Part shown: in pieces, positions 23,952 through 30,847 of the stretch
Layout of the letters: every line of letters begins with the position of its first letter
Position numbering within the stretch: position 1 is the first letter of the stretch
Source of the DNA: Planctomycetota bacterium
GTDB lineage: Bacteria > Planctomycetota > UBA11346
Assembly: GCA_007693455.1 (NCBI GenBank)
Contig: REDP01000155.1
Span: 1-33,163 of the forward strand
DNA length: 33,163 bases
Direction: 5' to 3'
Program-made: the position numbers and the translations under genes
Notes under the pieces: model-generated
Seen by the model: the letters and a program-made list of their open reading frames with translations, nothing else
What the model was told of the DNA's origin: nothing
The model's database searches: none

Positions 23952-25724
23952 ATGCAGTACTTTGATCCTCAACATCGAAAACCACAACGCTTGGTGACCC
24001 GTAATCGGCGTAATGACCCGTTTATGAAGCGGCGTGAAATCATTGTCGTGGGTATGCTGGCCTTTACCCTTGCGGTGGTGTTGTTTGCCTTTTTGCCGGA
24101 AACCTGTTCGGGTAAACACGATGTGGAAAATCCTGGTGATCCCCATGCCATTGTTCCCATGCCCTATCCTGATCTACGCGATCTCGGTCCCCTGGCCAAC
24201 GAAGAAGATATCGAGCACTTTGCCGATCGCATTGCCGAGTACCTTGAGCGGCCGGATCGTATTTTTGGTCAACCCATGGCGGTGATCATTGGTTGGGCGC
24301 GGCAACAGTTAGCCCATGATGCGGAGCATAGGGTAGGCCTGCCCATGCGAGTGACCGCTAGCGATGTCTCCCGCTCAAGCGCGGATCCCCAGTTTCGCCT
24401 GCGTAACGGTGCGCGGGTGGCATTGAGTGGACTTTTATTGGAACGCCATCCCGCGCCCATCGTGGCCACTGACGAGGACGACAGCGAAGACGCAGAAGTA
24501 ACTGAAGATTGGTATCGTTTTCTCATCCAAGTGGAGCCAGAGATCTATTTTCAAGCGCTCGTCCGTGGTCCTGCGGCAGAGTTGTTAGAGGGTAAAGAAA
24601 TCAATTTGGTGGGGCGTTATGTAGGTATGGAGCAACATACCTCGGTACGTGATGATGGTAGTGCAAGGGCAGAAGATGTTTCACTGCTCACCATTGTTGC
24701 CCAGCAGGGCCGTGAGCGCAGTCGGGATCGAGCAGCCGAGACTACCCGCCTCCTGCGTTTGGGGGTGCCCGATGCCCCAGGGGTTGGGGCATGGCGAAGT
24801 GATCCATCGGTATTCGATAACGTCGAAGACACCAATATACGCCTGGAGCGTCGTCCTTATTATTACCTTCTCGGCAAGGTCTTGCGAGATCGTAGTACCC
24901 CCAATGCGTATGCTGATGCGGCTAATGCTATGCTTATGGAAGAAGAACTGCATCATCATGCTCCCGACTATCGCGGTAAGCCCTTTACCCTTACGGGACA
25001 AGTGCTGCGCGCCTGGGAAGACTGGGAAGTCGCGCGCGACCAACCGTTCGGTGTGGCGCGGGTAATCCGTATGTGGTTATGGGCATTTGTGCCCGAAGAG
25101 CGCACCGTCGTGGTGGAGGGGCAAGAGCGCCATATAACCACATCGCAAATCGCCGTCTATGAAGTGGCTGCTATTGCCCAAGGTGACACAGCCATGCCCC
25201 AACCAGGCGATCGCATTACTGCTACCGGCCGTTTCTTTAAAATACAACGCTACATAACCAACGAAAACTTTGTCTTCAATCGTGGTTCCTTAGCGGATGA
25301 AGATCGTGCATTGTCTGACTCGGTATACTTTAAGATGTTTGTGAGTGACGGCTTTGAGCGCACCCCACCCCGGGAGCCAACCAGTATTTTTGTTCTCAAA
25401 GTGGGGTTCTTGGTGGTTTTCACCAGTATGTTGATTTTCTTTGTGCGACTTATGGATCGCGAACGGGTGCGTTTGGATGATTATAAGCGCCCCGTGCGCC
25501 GCCTTCGCAAGGCGCGACGGGAACTGCGCAAACGGGCTGCTGCCGAGGCCAAACAGTCGCAAGACCCCTTGTCCGAGGATTCCCCAGCCCTAAGCGAAGA
25601 TCTCAGTCAAGACACCAACAGTGAGGACGCTGGAGAACACGGTGATGAGCAAGAGCCTGGCGATGCCGATGATGATGGTGACGATGACCAAGACCCCGCC
25701 AATGACGAGCGCCGTGATTCGTGA
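23952..25724 (+). CDS. Unknown membrane protein with two TM helices and acidic tail
   Basis: I do not recognise this 590-residue protein. A Lys/Arg-rich N-terminus is followed by a membrane helix (about 29-49). A large domain of about 425 residues is predicted to lie in the periplasm, then a second helix (about 478-498, IFVLKVGFLVVFTSMLIFFV). After it come a basic stretch (RRLRKARRELRKRAAAE) and a 50-residue tail dominated by Asp, Glu and Ser. The large domain contains recurring beta-like segments (VALSGLLLERHP, EINLVGRYVG, FTLTGQVLRAWEDW, DRITATGRFFKIQRYI) that suggest repeated OB-like barrels. AAAGGTG lies six bases before the ATG. Its stop overlaps the LpxH-like start by one base. Function unknown, envelope role likely. 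Confidence 0.85.
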   Translation: MQYFDPQHRKPQRLVTRNRRNDPFMKRREIIVVGMLAFTLAVVLFAFLPETCSGKHDVENPGDPHAIVPMPYPDLRDLGPLANEEDIEHFADRIAEYLERPDRIFGQPMAVIIGWARQQLAHDAEHRVGLPMRVTASDVSRSSADPQFRLRNGARVALSGLLLERHPAPIVATDEDDSEDAEVTEDWYRFLIQVEPEIYFQALVRGPAAELLEGKEINLVGRYVGMEQHTSVRDDGSARAEDVSLLTIVAQQGRERSRDRAAETTRLLRLGVPDAPGVGAWRSDPSVFDNVEDTNIRLERRPYYYLLGKVLRDRSTPNAYADAANAMLMEEELHHHAPDYRGKPFTLTGQVLRAWEDWEVARDQPFGVARVIRMWLWAFVPEERTVVVEGQERHITTSQIAVYEVAAIAQGDTAMPQPGDRITATGRFFKIQRYITNENFVFNRGSLADEDRALSDSVYFKMFVSDGFERTPPREPTSIFVLKVGFLVVFTSMLIFFVRLMDRERVRLDDYKRPVRRLRKARRELRKRAAAEAKQSQDPLSEDSPALSEDLSQDTNSEDAGEHGDEQEPGDADDDGDDDQDPANDERRDS

Positions 25725-26470
25725 TGGCATCGACATCTTCAGCACGGGTTATTATATGTGGTGATATGCATCTACGCCCCCATGACAGGGGTGCTTTTCT
25801 GATGTTTTTGGCTGATTTAGGGCAACGGCCAGCGGCGCATTTGGTCATTCTTGGCGATCTCTTCGAATACTGGCTTGATGGCCCCGTGGCGCAGCGCGCC
25901 TACCAAGGATTATTTGTCCGTTTGCAGGCCTTACATCAGCAAGGATGGCACATACACTTGGTCCCAGGCAATCGCGAATTGGCAGGGGGAGGCTACTTGC
26001 GTACCGCAGTGCCGTGGCACGTGCACCCGCACAGCTGTGATGTGCACTGCTATGGTAAGCGCTTGCGTATCGTTCATGGCGACCGCTTAGTACGTGATCC
26101 TGGATACCGTTTTATGGTTGCCCATCTCAAGGGCTGGTGGTGTATGGCGTGGCGCCGCTGTTTGCCCTTGTCGCTGCAGGTATTCATTGCCCGCTCTTTG
26201 CGCGCCTTCTCTCGCCGTAAGCAACGCCGAGTCAGTGAGCTCGGCGCGGCCCTGTCTCTGCTCGACCCACGTCGTGTGCAAGCTGCGGCAGTTCATTGTG
26301 ATACGCTCATTGCCGGGCATATCCATCAGCAACTCCAACGTCATATACGCGGCATCGAGTTTGTCCTATGCGGACACTGGGAAGCCGATCATGGCAGTTG
26401 GGTGGAGGTGGATGCAGCAGGACATATTACCCTGTGTAAGCAATCCTGGAGCCTCAATGCCGCAGGATGA
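25724..26470 (+). CDS. Calcineurin-like phosphoesterase, LpxH-like (UDP-2,3-diacylglucosamine hydrolase family)
   Basis: A 248-residue metallophosphoesterase. The metal motifs are GDMHLRP (GDxH), LGDLFEYW (GDxxE), PGNRE (GNxx), IVHGD and AGHIHQ (GHxH). The GDLFEYW and GNR elements are those of the LpxH/LpxH2 branch, which cleaves UDP-2,3-diacylglucosamine to lipid X in lipid A synthesis. A central basic region (SLRAFSRRKQRR) fits LpxH's membrane-facing lid. ATG 25724-25726 overlaps the preceding TGA by one base, so it is coupled to the unknown membrane protein. Other lipid A genes are not in the window, so assignment beyond family is moderate. Confidence 0.85.
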   Translation: MASTSSARVIICGDMHLRPHDRGAFLMFLADLGQRPAAHLVILGDLFEYWLDGPVAQRAYQGLFVRLQALHQQGWHIHLVPGNRELAGGGYLRTAVPWHVHPHSCDVHCYGKRLRIVHGDRLVRDPGYRFMVAHLKGWWCMAWRRCLPLSLQVFIARSLRAFSRRKQRRVSELGAALSLLDPRRVQAAAVHCDTLIAGHIHQQLQRHIRGIEFVLCGHWEADHGSWVEVDAAGHITLCKQSWSLNAAG

Positions 26471-26634
26471 GCAACCAGGGCTCAGCTTTGAGTCGCCTTG
26501 ATGGCTGCAGGGAGGCGGCCCTTGCCATGATTGAGGGCTGTCCACACTCACGCTTCGTTCGTTTGCATCTTCGCGCCACAGCGAAAGGAATGATCCATGC
26601 ATTATCTTACTCGCGGCTTTACCTTCTCTGCTAG
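26467..26634 (+). CDS. Possible 55-residue small protein
   Basis: The frame begins with ATG overlapping the LpxH-like stop (ATGA) and ends at TAG 26632-26634, overlapping the next gene by 38 bases in another frame. The peptide (SNQGSALSRLDGCREAAL...) is mixed, amphipathic and basic towards the middle. It fills an otherwise empty 126-base gap. No ribosome-binding site is evident and the overlap with the synthase start is long, so it may be chance. I recognise no family. Confidence 0.22.
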   Translation: MSNQGSALSRLDGCREAALAMIEGCPHSRFVRLHLRATAKGMIHALSYSRLYLLC

Positions 26635-27004
26635 CCATCGCCTCCACAACCCGCAAATGAGTGGCGAGGATAATGCCTGCGCCTTTGGTATGTGTGAAAA
26701 CGTTCATGGGCATAATTACCGCATGGAGATTACCGTGCGCGGGGAGCTTGATGCCCAGCGAGGCTTTTTCTGCAATGTCATGGATCTCAAGCAGGTTGTG
26801 GATGAATTGGTTGCAGACCCCTGCGAGCACCAATTCCTCAATGATATCCCCTTATTTGAGGGAGTGGTTCCCACCACGATGGAAAATCTCTCGCAGCGCA
26901 TCTGGCAGGTGCTTGAGCCAGCCTTGGCAGCACGCAGCATGGAACTCTATGAGGTGCTGCTTGCTGAAACGCCTGATAATATCGTACGTTTGCGCAAGGA
27001 CTAA
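26597..27004 (+). CDS. 6-pyruvoyl-tetrahydropterin synthase family protein (PTPS/QueD)
   Basis: A 135-residue T-fold enzyme acting on dihydroneopterin triphosphate, either for tetrahydrobiopterin-type pterins or for queuosine (QueD). FSASHRL supplies zinc ligand His14. CAFGMCENVHGHNY supplies Cys33 as candidate proton-relay cysteine and His37/His39 as zinc ligands. DLK (63-65), PTTMENLSQRIW and LAETPDN complete the substrate site. The GHNY plus PTTMENL pattern is closer to animal-type PTPS than to E. coli QueD, so no symbol is given. AAAGGA lies before the ATG. It is followed three bases later by a small unknown gene. Confidence 0.92.
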   Translation: MHYLTRGFTFSASHRLHNPQMSGEDNACAFGMCENVHGHNYRMEITVRGELDAQRGFFCNVMDLKQVVDELVADPCEHQFLNDIPLFEGVVPTTMENLSQRIWQVLEPALAARSMELYEVLLAETPDNIVRLRKD

Positions 27005-27007
27005 GCC

Positions 27008-27310
27008 ATGGCCATGCGCATTGACTTGGAGTTCGCCAAACCCCTCAGTCGAGAGCAGCGGATTTCCTTACATCTTGCCCTCGCGGCCTTACCCAAAACT
27101 GCGCGCGTGCGGGTCATTAAAGGGGGGCATGCGGTGGTGGTAATGGGAGAAGCGCTGGGCGTTGATCGGGTGCGGGCTGCTTTGCAGGAGGAAGGAGTCC
27201 AGGCAGAGCGCATTCGCACCAGTTTGAGTGATGAAGAAGATTTGCGCGCCGATGAGATTAGCGAGGATCATCCTGATGGTAGGGAACGCTTGCGGCCAAT
27301 CGGTCGCTAA
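27008..27310 (+). CDS. Small unknown protein
   Basis: I do not recognise this 100-residue protein. Residues 1-70 alternate strands and helices (MRIDLEFAKPLSREQRISLH, VRVIKGGHAVVVMGEALG, DRVRAALQEEGV), consistent with a small alpha/beta sandwich of ferredoxin-like type. The last 30 residues are acidic and charged. It starts three bases after the synthase stop with AAGGA inside the synthase 3' end, so the two are cotranscribed. Its 3' end overlaps the convergent lipoprotein gene by 53 bases. Confidence 0.7.
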   Translation: MAMRIDLEFAKPLSREQRISLHLALAALPKTARVRVIKGGHAVVVMGEALGVDRVRAALQEEGVQAERIRTSLSDEEDLRADEISEDHPDGRERLRPIGR

Positions 27311-27932
27311 CGTAGCGTGTAAAGGTGCTCGGTGAGTTAAGCACCGTGCGCCATCCTCCTAAGACCTCATTGCCTTGACCCCGCTGCGCTTGATACCATT
27401 CACGAATATCGTCTTGGGTTGAGCGTAGGGCGGCATCCCACATTCCCGTGGCACTCCAGAGCACGCTCCCGTCTCGACAATCAATCAAATAGAGGGTGAC
27501 GCCAATGGCGACGGGGTCGAAGCTTTGCCAATGGCCAATACGGCCGATTAAGACGGCATCACTGCCAAAGTCCTCGCGCAGTCGGCGTAGGGCATCGTGT
27601 TCAACTCGGTTGCTGCGCAGGGGGTCACTGCTAAAGTAATTGTCGCGTTCTGAGGCATCCATGCTGACCATTTCAAAGCGATTGAGCTCAGTCAGACTGC
27701 GGGTGAGGTTGTGATCAATGGTTGCCGCGCTGGAGCCAATATCGCGGCTACGGTAGAGCGGCATGGTGACCACGCGTATGGTTCCTTCAAGACCTGGGTC
27801 GCGAAAAGTGGAAAACTCGCGCGCCTCATGGGATTGAGAGCCACGAGAGCAGGCACTGGTAATGAGCAGGCTGCTGCACAAGAGCATAAACGTGAGTATC
27901 TTAAAGCCGGCTCCACACTGCGGTACAGTCAT
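27258..27932 (-). CDS. Lipoprotein with CsgG/LpoB-like fold
   Basis: A 224-residue exported protein. The signal peptide ends LITSAC (Cys28, aliphatic residue at -4). The mature part has the pattern of the CsgG/LpoB/DUF799 group. VVTMPLYRSRDIG is an early strand, then a helix with LTRSLTELNRFEMVSM. GSDAVLIGRIGHWQSFDPVAIGVTLYLIDCRDGSVLWSATG is split over strand-turn-strand units as in that fold. Members activate penicillin-binding proteins or form secretion pores; which applies here is unknown. Its ATG overlaps the upstream lipoprotein stop by four bases. It is the last of three lipoprotein genes and overlaps a convergent gene at its 3' end. Confidence 0.78.
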   Translation of the reverse strand: MTVPQCGAGFKILTFMLLCSSLLITSACSRGSQSHEAREFSTFRDPGLEGTIRVVTMPLYRSRDIGSSAATIDHNLTRSLTELNRFEMVSMDASERDNYFSSDPLRSNRVEHDALRRLREDFGSDAVLIGRIGHWQSFDPVAIGVTLYLIDCRDGSVLWSATGMWDAALRSTQDDIREWYQAQRGQGNEVLGGWRTVLNSPSTFTRYVSDRLAASVPYHQDDPR

Positions 27933-28663
27933 TGTCGCGCCCTTTCTCTTGGGGTATCCTCCATATCCCGCGGGCGCAGGGTAGCTGCTTCTCCGCGAAG
28001 ACGAGATTGCAAGGTAATGAGGCGCTGGCTATCATCGCTGCGCATGGTAATGACTTCGCGCATGAGATCGAAGAAGCGCCGTTCCACCCGTAGGCGCTCA
28101 ACTTCGGTGGCGGCCAGGAGGTCTTGCGTGCGCTGGAGTTCACGCAGGACTTCCCGTCGTTCCTGCTGCACGGCTTCGAGTTGGTCGTCGGCGTCGCGCA
28201 GCATGCTGACTTGAATGCGTAATCGTTCACCTCGTTCTTCACTAGAAGCTAAGCGTTCGCGCAGCTGCCGGGTTTGATCGCGGGACTCATCGAGTTGCTC
28301 CGCCAGCGCCGATTTCTCCGTCTCTAGGGCATGCAGTCGAGCCAGCATGGAACTGTCGCCCTGATCGCGATCATGGCGCAGTGAAGGGCCCATGCGGTAG
28401 GCGCCACGGCCAGCCGCACGCAGGGCTTGTTCGAGATCCTTGATGCGTTGCTCCATGTCGCTCATCGTGGTGCGTTGGCTGGTAATGATGCGTTGGTATT
28501 CATCGTTATCACGCCGCCGATCATGGCTGTCACCAGGGAGAATCAGGGGTTCAAGGTGCATATCCTTCTGACTGTGCGGTTGGCGCGATTGTTCACCGCA
28601 GCCAATCAGAAGGGGGAGAGCAATGCTGATGGTGAGGATGTATTTCCAGGGTGAGCGTTGCAT
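27929..28663 (-). CDS. Coiled-coil lipoprotein, paralogue of the upstream gene
   Basis: A 244-residue protein. The signal peptide ends LIGC, a good lipobox with Cys22. A polar linker with Asp/Arg is followed by a long predicted coiled coil (about 65-185: MEQRIKDLEQAL, ARLHALETEKSALAEQLDES, EAVQQERREVLRELQRTQ). The C-terminal section EVERLRVERRFFDLMREV...LQSRL closely matches the end of the gene upstream. That indicates a duplicated domain. It starts three bases after that gene and overlaps the next by ATGA. Function is unknown; a lipid-anchored periplasmic rod or spacer is a fair guess. Confidence 0.8.
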   Translation of the reverse strand: MQRSPWKYILTISIALPLLIGCGEQSRQPHSQKDMHLEPLILPGDSHDRRRDNDEYQRIITSQRTTMSDMEQRIKDLEQALRAAGRGAYRMGPSLRHDRDQGDSSMLARLHALETEKSALAEQLDESRDQTRQLRERLASSEERGERLRIQVSMLRDADDQLEAVQQERREVLRELQRTQDLLAATEVERLRVERRFFDLMREVITMRSDDSQRLITLQSRLRGEAATLRPRDMEDTPRERARQ

Positions 28664-28666
28664 GCT

Positions 28667-30046
28667 TTATTCCTCCTCCTGGGGGCCGTGAACCATCTCT
28701 GCGAGGTTACGATGCAGGCGATCCTGGAGTTGTTTAAGTGATGGATTGGATCCTGGAAGACGGAGTACTTGCGTGGCAAGATCAAAGTAATTGCGTTCAG
28801 CCTGGAGGCGCAAAACCTCAAGCCCAGATAAGCGCTCGCGCAGCGCTTCCAATCGAGATTGACTGCGCGCAAGTTCTTGCTCAAGATTGGCGCTGCGCAC
28901 TTGCAGGGTGCGTGCTTCGCCGCTGTCGCTTCCGCTTTCAATTTCTCCCGTCGCAACGATGAGCTGTTCGCGGACGTCATGTAACTCGGCCAATAAGTCA
29001 TTGCGTTCGCGACTCACGCGTTCCAGGCGGGCGAGAACGGTTTCTTCGCGGCCCTCATCCCCCACCAATACTGCCGGTGCGCGGCTGCCAGGTAAGCCGA
29101 GGCGTACCTCAAGTTCACGGATGCGCTGCTCAAGAATTTCGCGCGTTTCCAGCTCTGCACGTATTTCCCTCTGCCACGCCTGACGATCGCGACCACGTTG
29201 CTCTTCGGCCTGGCGCAGACGCTGTAGGGTCACCTGCAGCTCTTGACTGAGCGTTTCGATCTGCGTTTGCAGACGAGCATTTTCGCCGGCTAATCGACGC
29301 ACTTCATCACGGCGGCGATCGCGATCGCGGCGCAATTCTTGCACGGCTTCATCGGCCAAAGCTTCGCGTACAGCACTCAGCTCTGTGCGGTGTTCACTCT
29401 CCCGGCGCTGGAGTGTGCGGCTGTGTTCTTCTTGCAGTTGGCTGATGGCCTGCTCATGCTCTTCATGGAGATCGTTTATCTGTTGCTGGTAATGCTGCTC
29501 CAAGCGTTGCAGTTCCTGCTGAAAATTGCGTCGTAGTTCGCTAAACTGTTGGTGACGGTCGTCATCGTCGCGTTCCTGTCGCTGGCTTTCTTCTTGCACG
29601 CGTCGTGAAACCGCGCCGCTGGCCGCCAGCTCGCTGACATCATCTATTACCATGACCGGATCACCCACGGCAATGGGATTGCGTCGGTCAAGGAGACCAA
29701 TTTGCCGTGCTAAGCTTAATTCCGGCTCGGGTACGCTGAGCACTTGGAGCATGCCCTTCAGGTAGCCATCTTGCTCTGGATCAAGCACCCGCATCAGTGT
29801 CCCAGGAGTAATCTCATGATCACTGCCCAGGGGGATCTCGACTAATGTTTGCCCATCGCTTTCGCTTATGGTGCTAATCGCGCTGCGGAGATCACGCGGT
29901 TGCTGTGCCTGGGCCCTTTGCGCCTCAGCATCCGGCGATGAATGCTGTTGAGCATCAGCCGATGTGTCTCCACGACCGCATGCCACCAACGAGCATGCGG
30001 CAAGCAACGTAGAGAAACACAGGAACTGTGTAGAGAATCGCCACAT
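28667..30046 (-). CDS. Long coiled-coil lipoprotein
   Basis: A 459-residue protein, first gene of the three-lipoprotein operon. ATG 30044-30046 with AAGGAAG upstream gives a signal peptide with two possible lipid cysteines, LAAC (Cys18) and LVAC (Cys23, the better placed). A short Ser/Ala/Gln linker leads to a beta domain (about 55-150: TLVEIPLGSDHEITPGTLMRVL, PIAVGDPVMVI) like the SH3/FlgT-type C-terminal module. A coiled coil of about 240 residues follows, rich in Arg, Glu and Gln. The end, EVLRLQAERNYFDLATQV...LQDRL (410-450), is shared with the downstream gene. It is divergent from ferritin. I cannot name a family. Confidence 0.82.
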   Translation of the reverse strand: MWRFSTQFLCFSTLLAACSLVACGRGDTSADAQQHSSPDAEAQRAQAQQPRDLRSAISTISESDGQTLVEIPLGSDHEITPGTLMRVLDPEQDGYLKGMLQVLSVPEPELSLARQIGLLDRRNPIAVGDPVMVIDDVSELAASGAVSRRVQEESQRQERDDDDRHQQFSELRRNFQQELQRLEQHYQQQINDLHEEHEQAISQLQEEHSRTLQRRESEHRTELSAVREALADEAVQELRRDRDRRRDEVRRLAGENARLQTQIETLSQELQVTLQRLRQAEEQRGRDRQAWQREIRAELETREILEQRIRELEVRLGLPGSRAPAVLVGDEGREETVLARLERVSRERNDLLAELHDVREQLIVATGEIESGSDSGEARTLQVRSANLEQELARSQSRLEALRERLSGLEVLRLQAERNYFDLATQVLRLPGSNPSLKQLQDRLHRNLAEMVHGPQEEE

Positions 30047-30117
30047 GTAGTGCTTCCTTCCCAGGGTCTGAGTATATGAAAGCATCTATCGTGCCAGATG
30101 CATGCTCCCTCTCAGGC

Positions 30118-30146
30118 TTGTCATGTGGGGGAAACCTGCTTATCTA
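30118..30146 (+). promoter_or_regulatory. Candidate ferritin promoter
   Basis: TTGTCA (30118-30123, five of six) and TATCTA (30141-30146) are 17 bases apart, in the divergent gap between the lipoprotein operon and ferritin. Transcription would start about 65 bases before the ferritin ATG. I see no clear Fur box here. Confidence 0.35.
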
Positions 30147-30218
30147 GTCCTTGATCCTGGCCATTGCCCAGGCGATGCAGCCAGTGCACTCTCAACCCGA
30201 CTTCAGAGGAGTCCCAAG

Positions 30219-30713
30219 ATGTTACTTGATAATACCATTGCTAAAGCCCTTAATGATCATGTTTCGGTGGAGCTTGCCGGATCAGTCAGCTACCTATCCA
30301 TGGCAGCGTGGGCAGATATCGAAGGCCTCAGTGGCTTTGCCAGTCATTTCCGCAAGGAAGCGGCAGGTGAATATGATCATATGAATCAGTTTGTAGCCTA
30401 CCTCAGTGACCGTGACTATCAGGCCACCTTCAATGCCATTCCTGCCCCGCGTAGCCAATGGGCCAGTGTTGAAGAGGCTATGGTCCATGCTTATGAGATG
30501 GAACTTGACCTTACCAAACGGATTAATGATCTGGTGGCTCAGGCGCGTGCGGCGAGTGATTATTTTACCGAAGCATTCCTGGCCGGGTTTATTCCACAGC
30601 AAATTACCGATACCGCAGAAAGTGAAGAATTGCTGAAGCGGGTGCGCATGGCCAAAGATGGTCAAGGGATCCTCATTATTGATCAGCAAATTGCTACCCA
30701 GGCCGCTGGCTAA
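30219..30713 (+). CDS. Non-haem ferritin
   Basis: An iron-storage protein of 164 residues, matching FtnA in length. Ferroxidase ligands are visible: Glu18 (SVELAGSVSYLSMAAW, with Tyr25), Glu51 and His54 (GEYDHM) and Glu95 (AYEMELDLTKRIN). Gln128 is kept, but the position of FtnA Glu130 is Asp131, the FtnA Glu49 position is Gly50 and Glu126 is Gln127. The diiron site is therefore probably active but the third iron site looks changed. ATG 30219 is chosen for GAGGAG eight bases upstream; an in-frame start 39 codons earlier has none. It is followed by a TonB-dependent receptor, linking it to iron handling. Confidence 0.94.
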   Translation: MLLDNTIAKALNDHVSVELAGSVSYLSMAAWADIEGLSGFASHFRKEAAGEYDHMNQFVAYLSDRDYQATFNAIPAPRSQWASVEEAMVHAYEMELDLTKRINDLVAQARAASDYFTEAFLAGFIPQQITDTAESEELLKRVRMAKDGQGILIIDQQIATQAAG

Positions 30714-30745
30714 AGCTTACCCGCAGCAGTTTGGCCTAGGGTAAT

Positions 30746-30791
30746 GTCAATGCCATGAACATTCGGTGATGCGAAAGTTTATGGCATTGGC
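30746..30791. repeat. 15-bp hairpin between ferritin and receptor genes
   Basis: Bases 30746-30760 pair fully with 30777-30791 (core AATGCCAT/ATGGCATT, two G-U pairs) around a 16-base loop. TTTT follows after one base. The position, 33 bases past the ferritin stop and 57 before the receptor ATG, fits a weak terminator for ferritin or a receptor leader element. No cobalamin-riboswitch box is seen. Confidence 0.5.
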
Positions 30792-30847
30792 GTTTTGGCT
30801 TCCTTGAAAGGCTGTAGTTTGGCCTGAGTGTGGCTTATTGCTTAGCC

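Noticed and set aside
30714-30847. Cobalamin or other metabolite riboswitch before the TonB receptor
   Set aside because: No conserved box of a known class was seen; only one simple hairpin is present.
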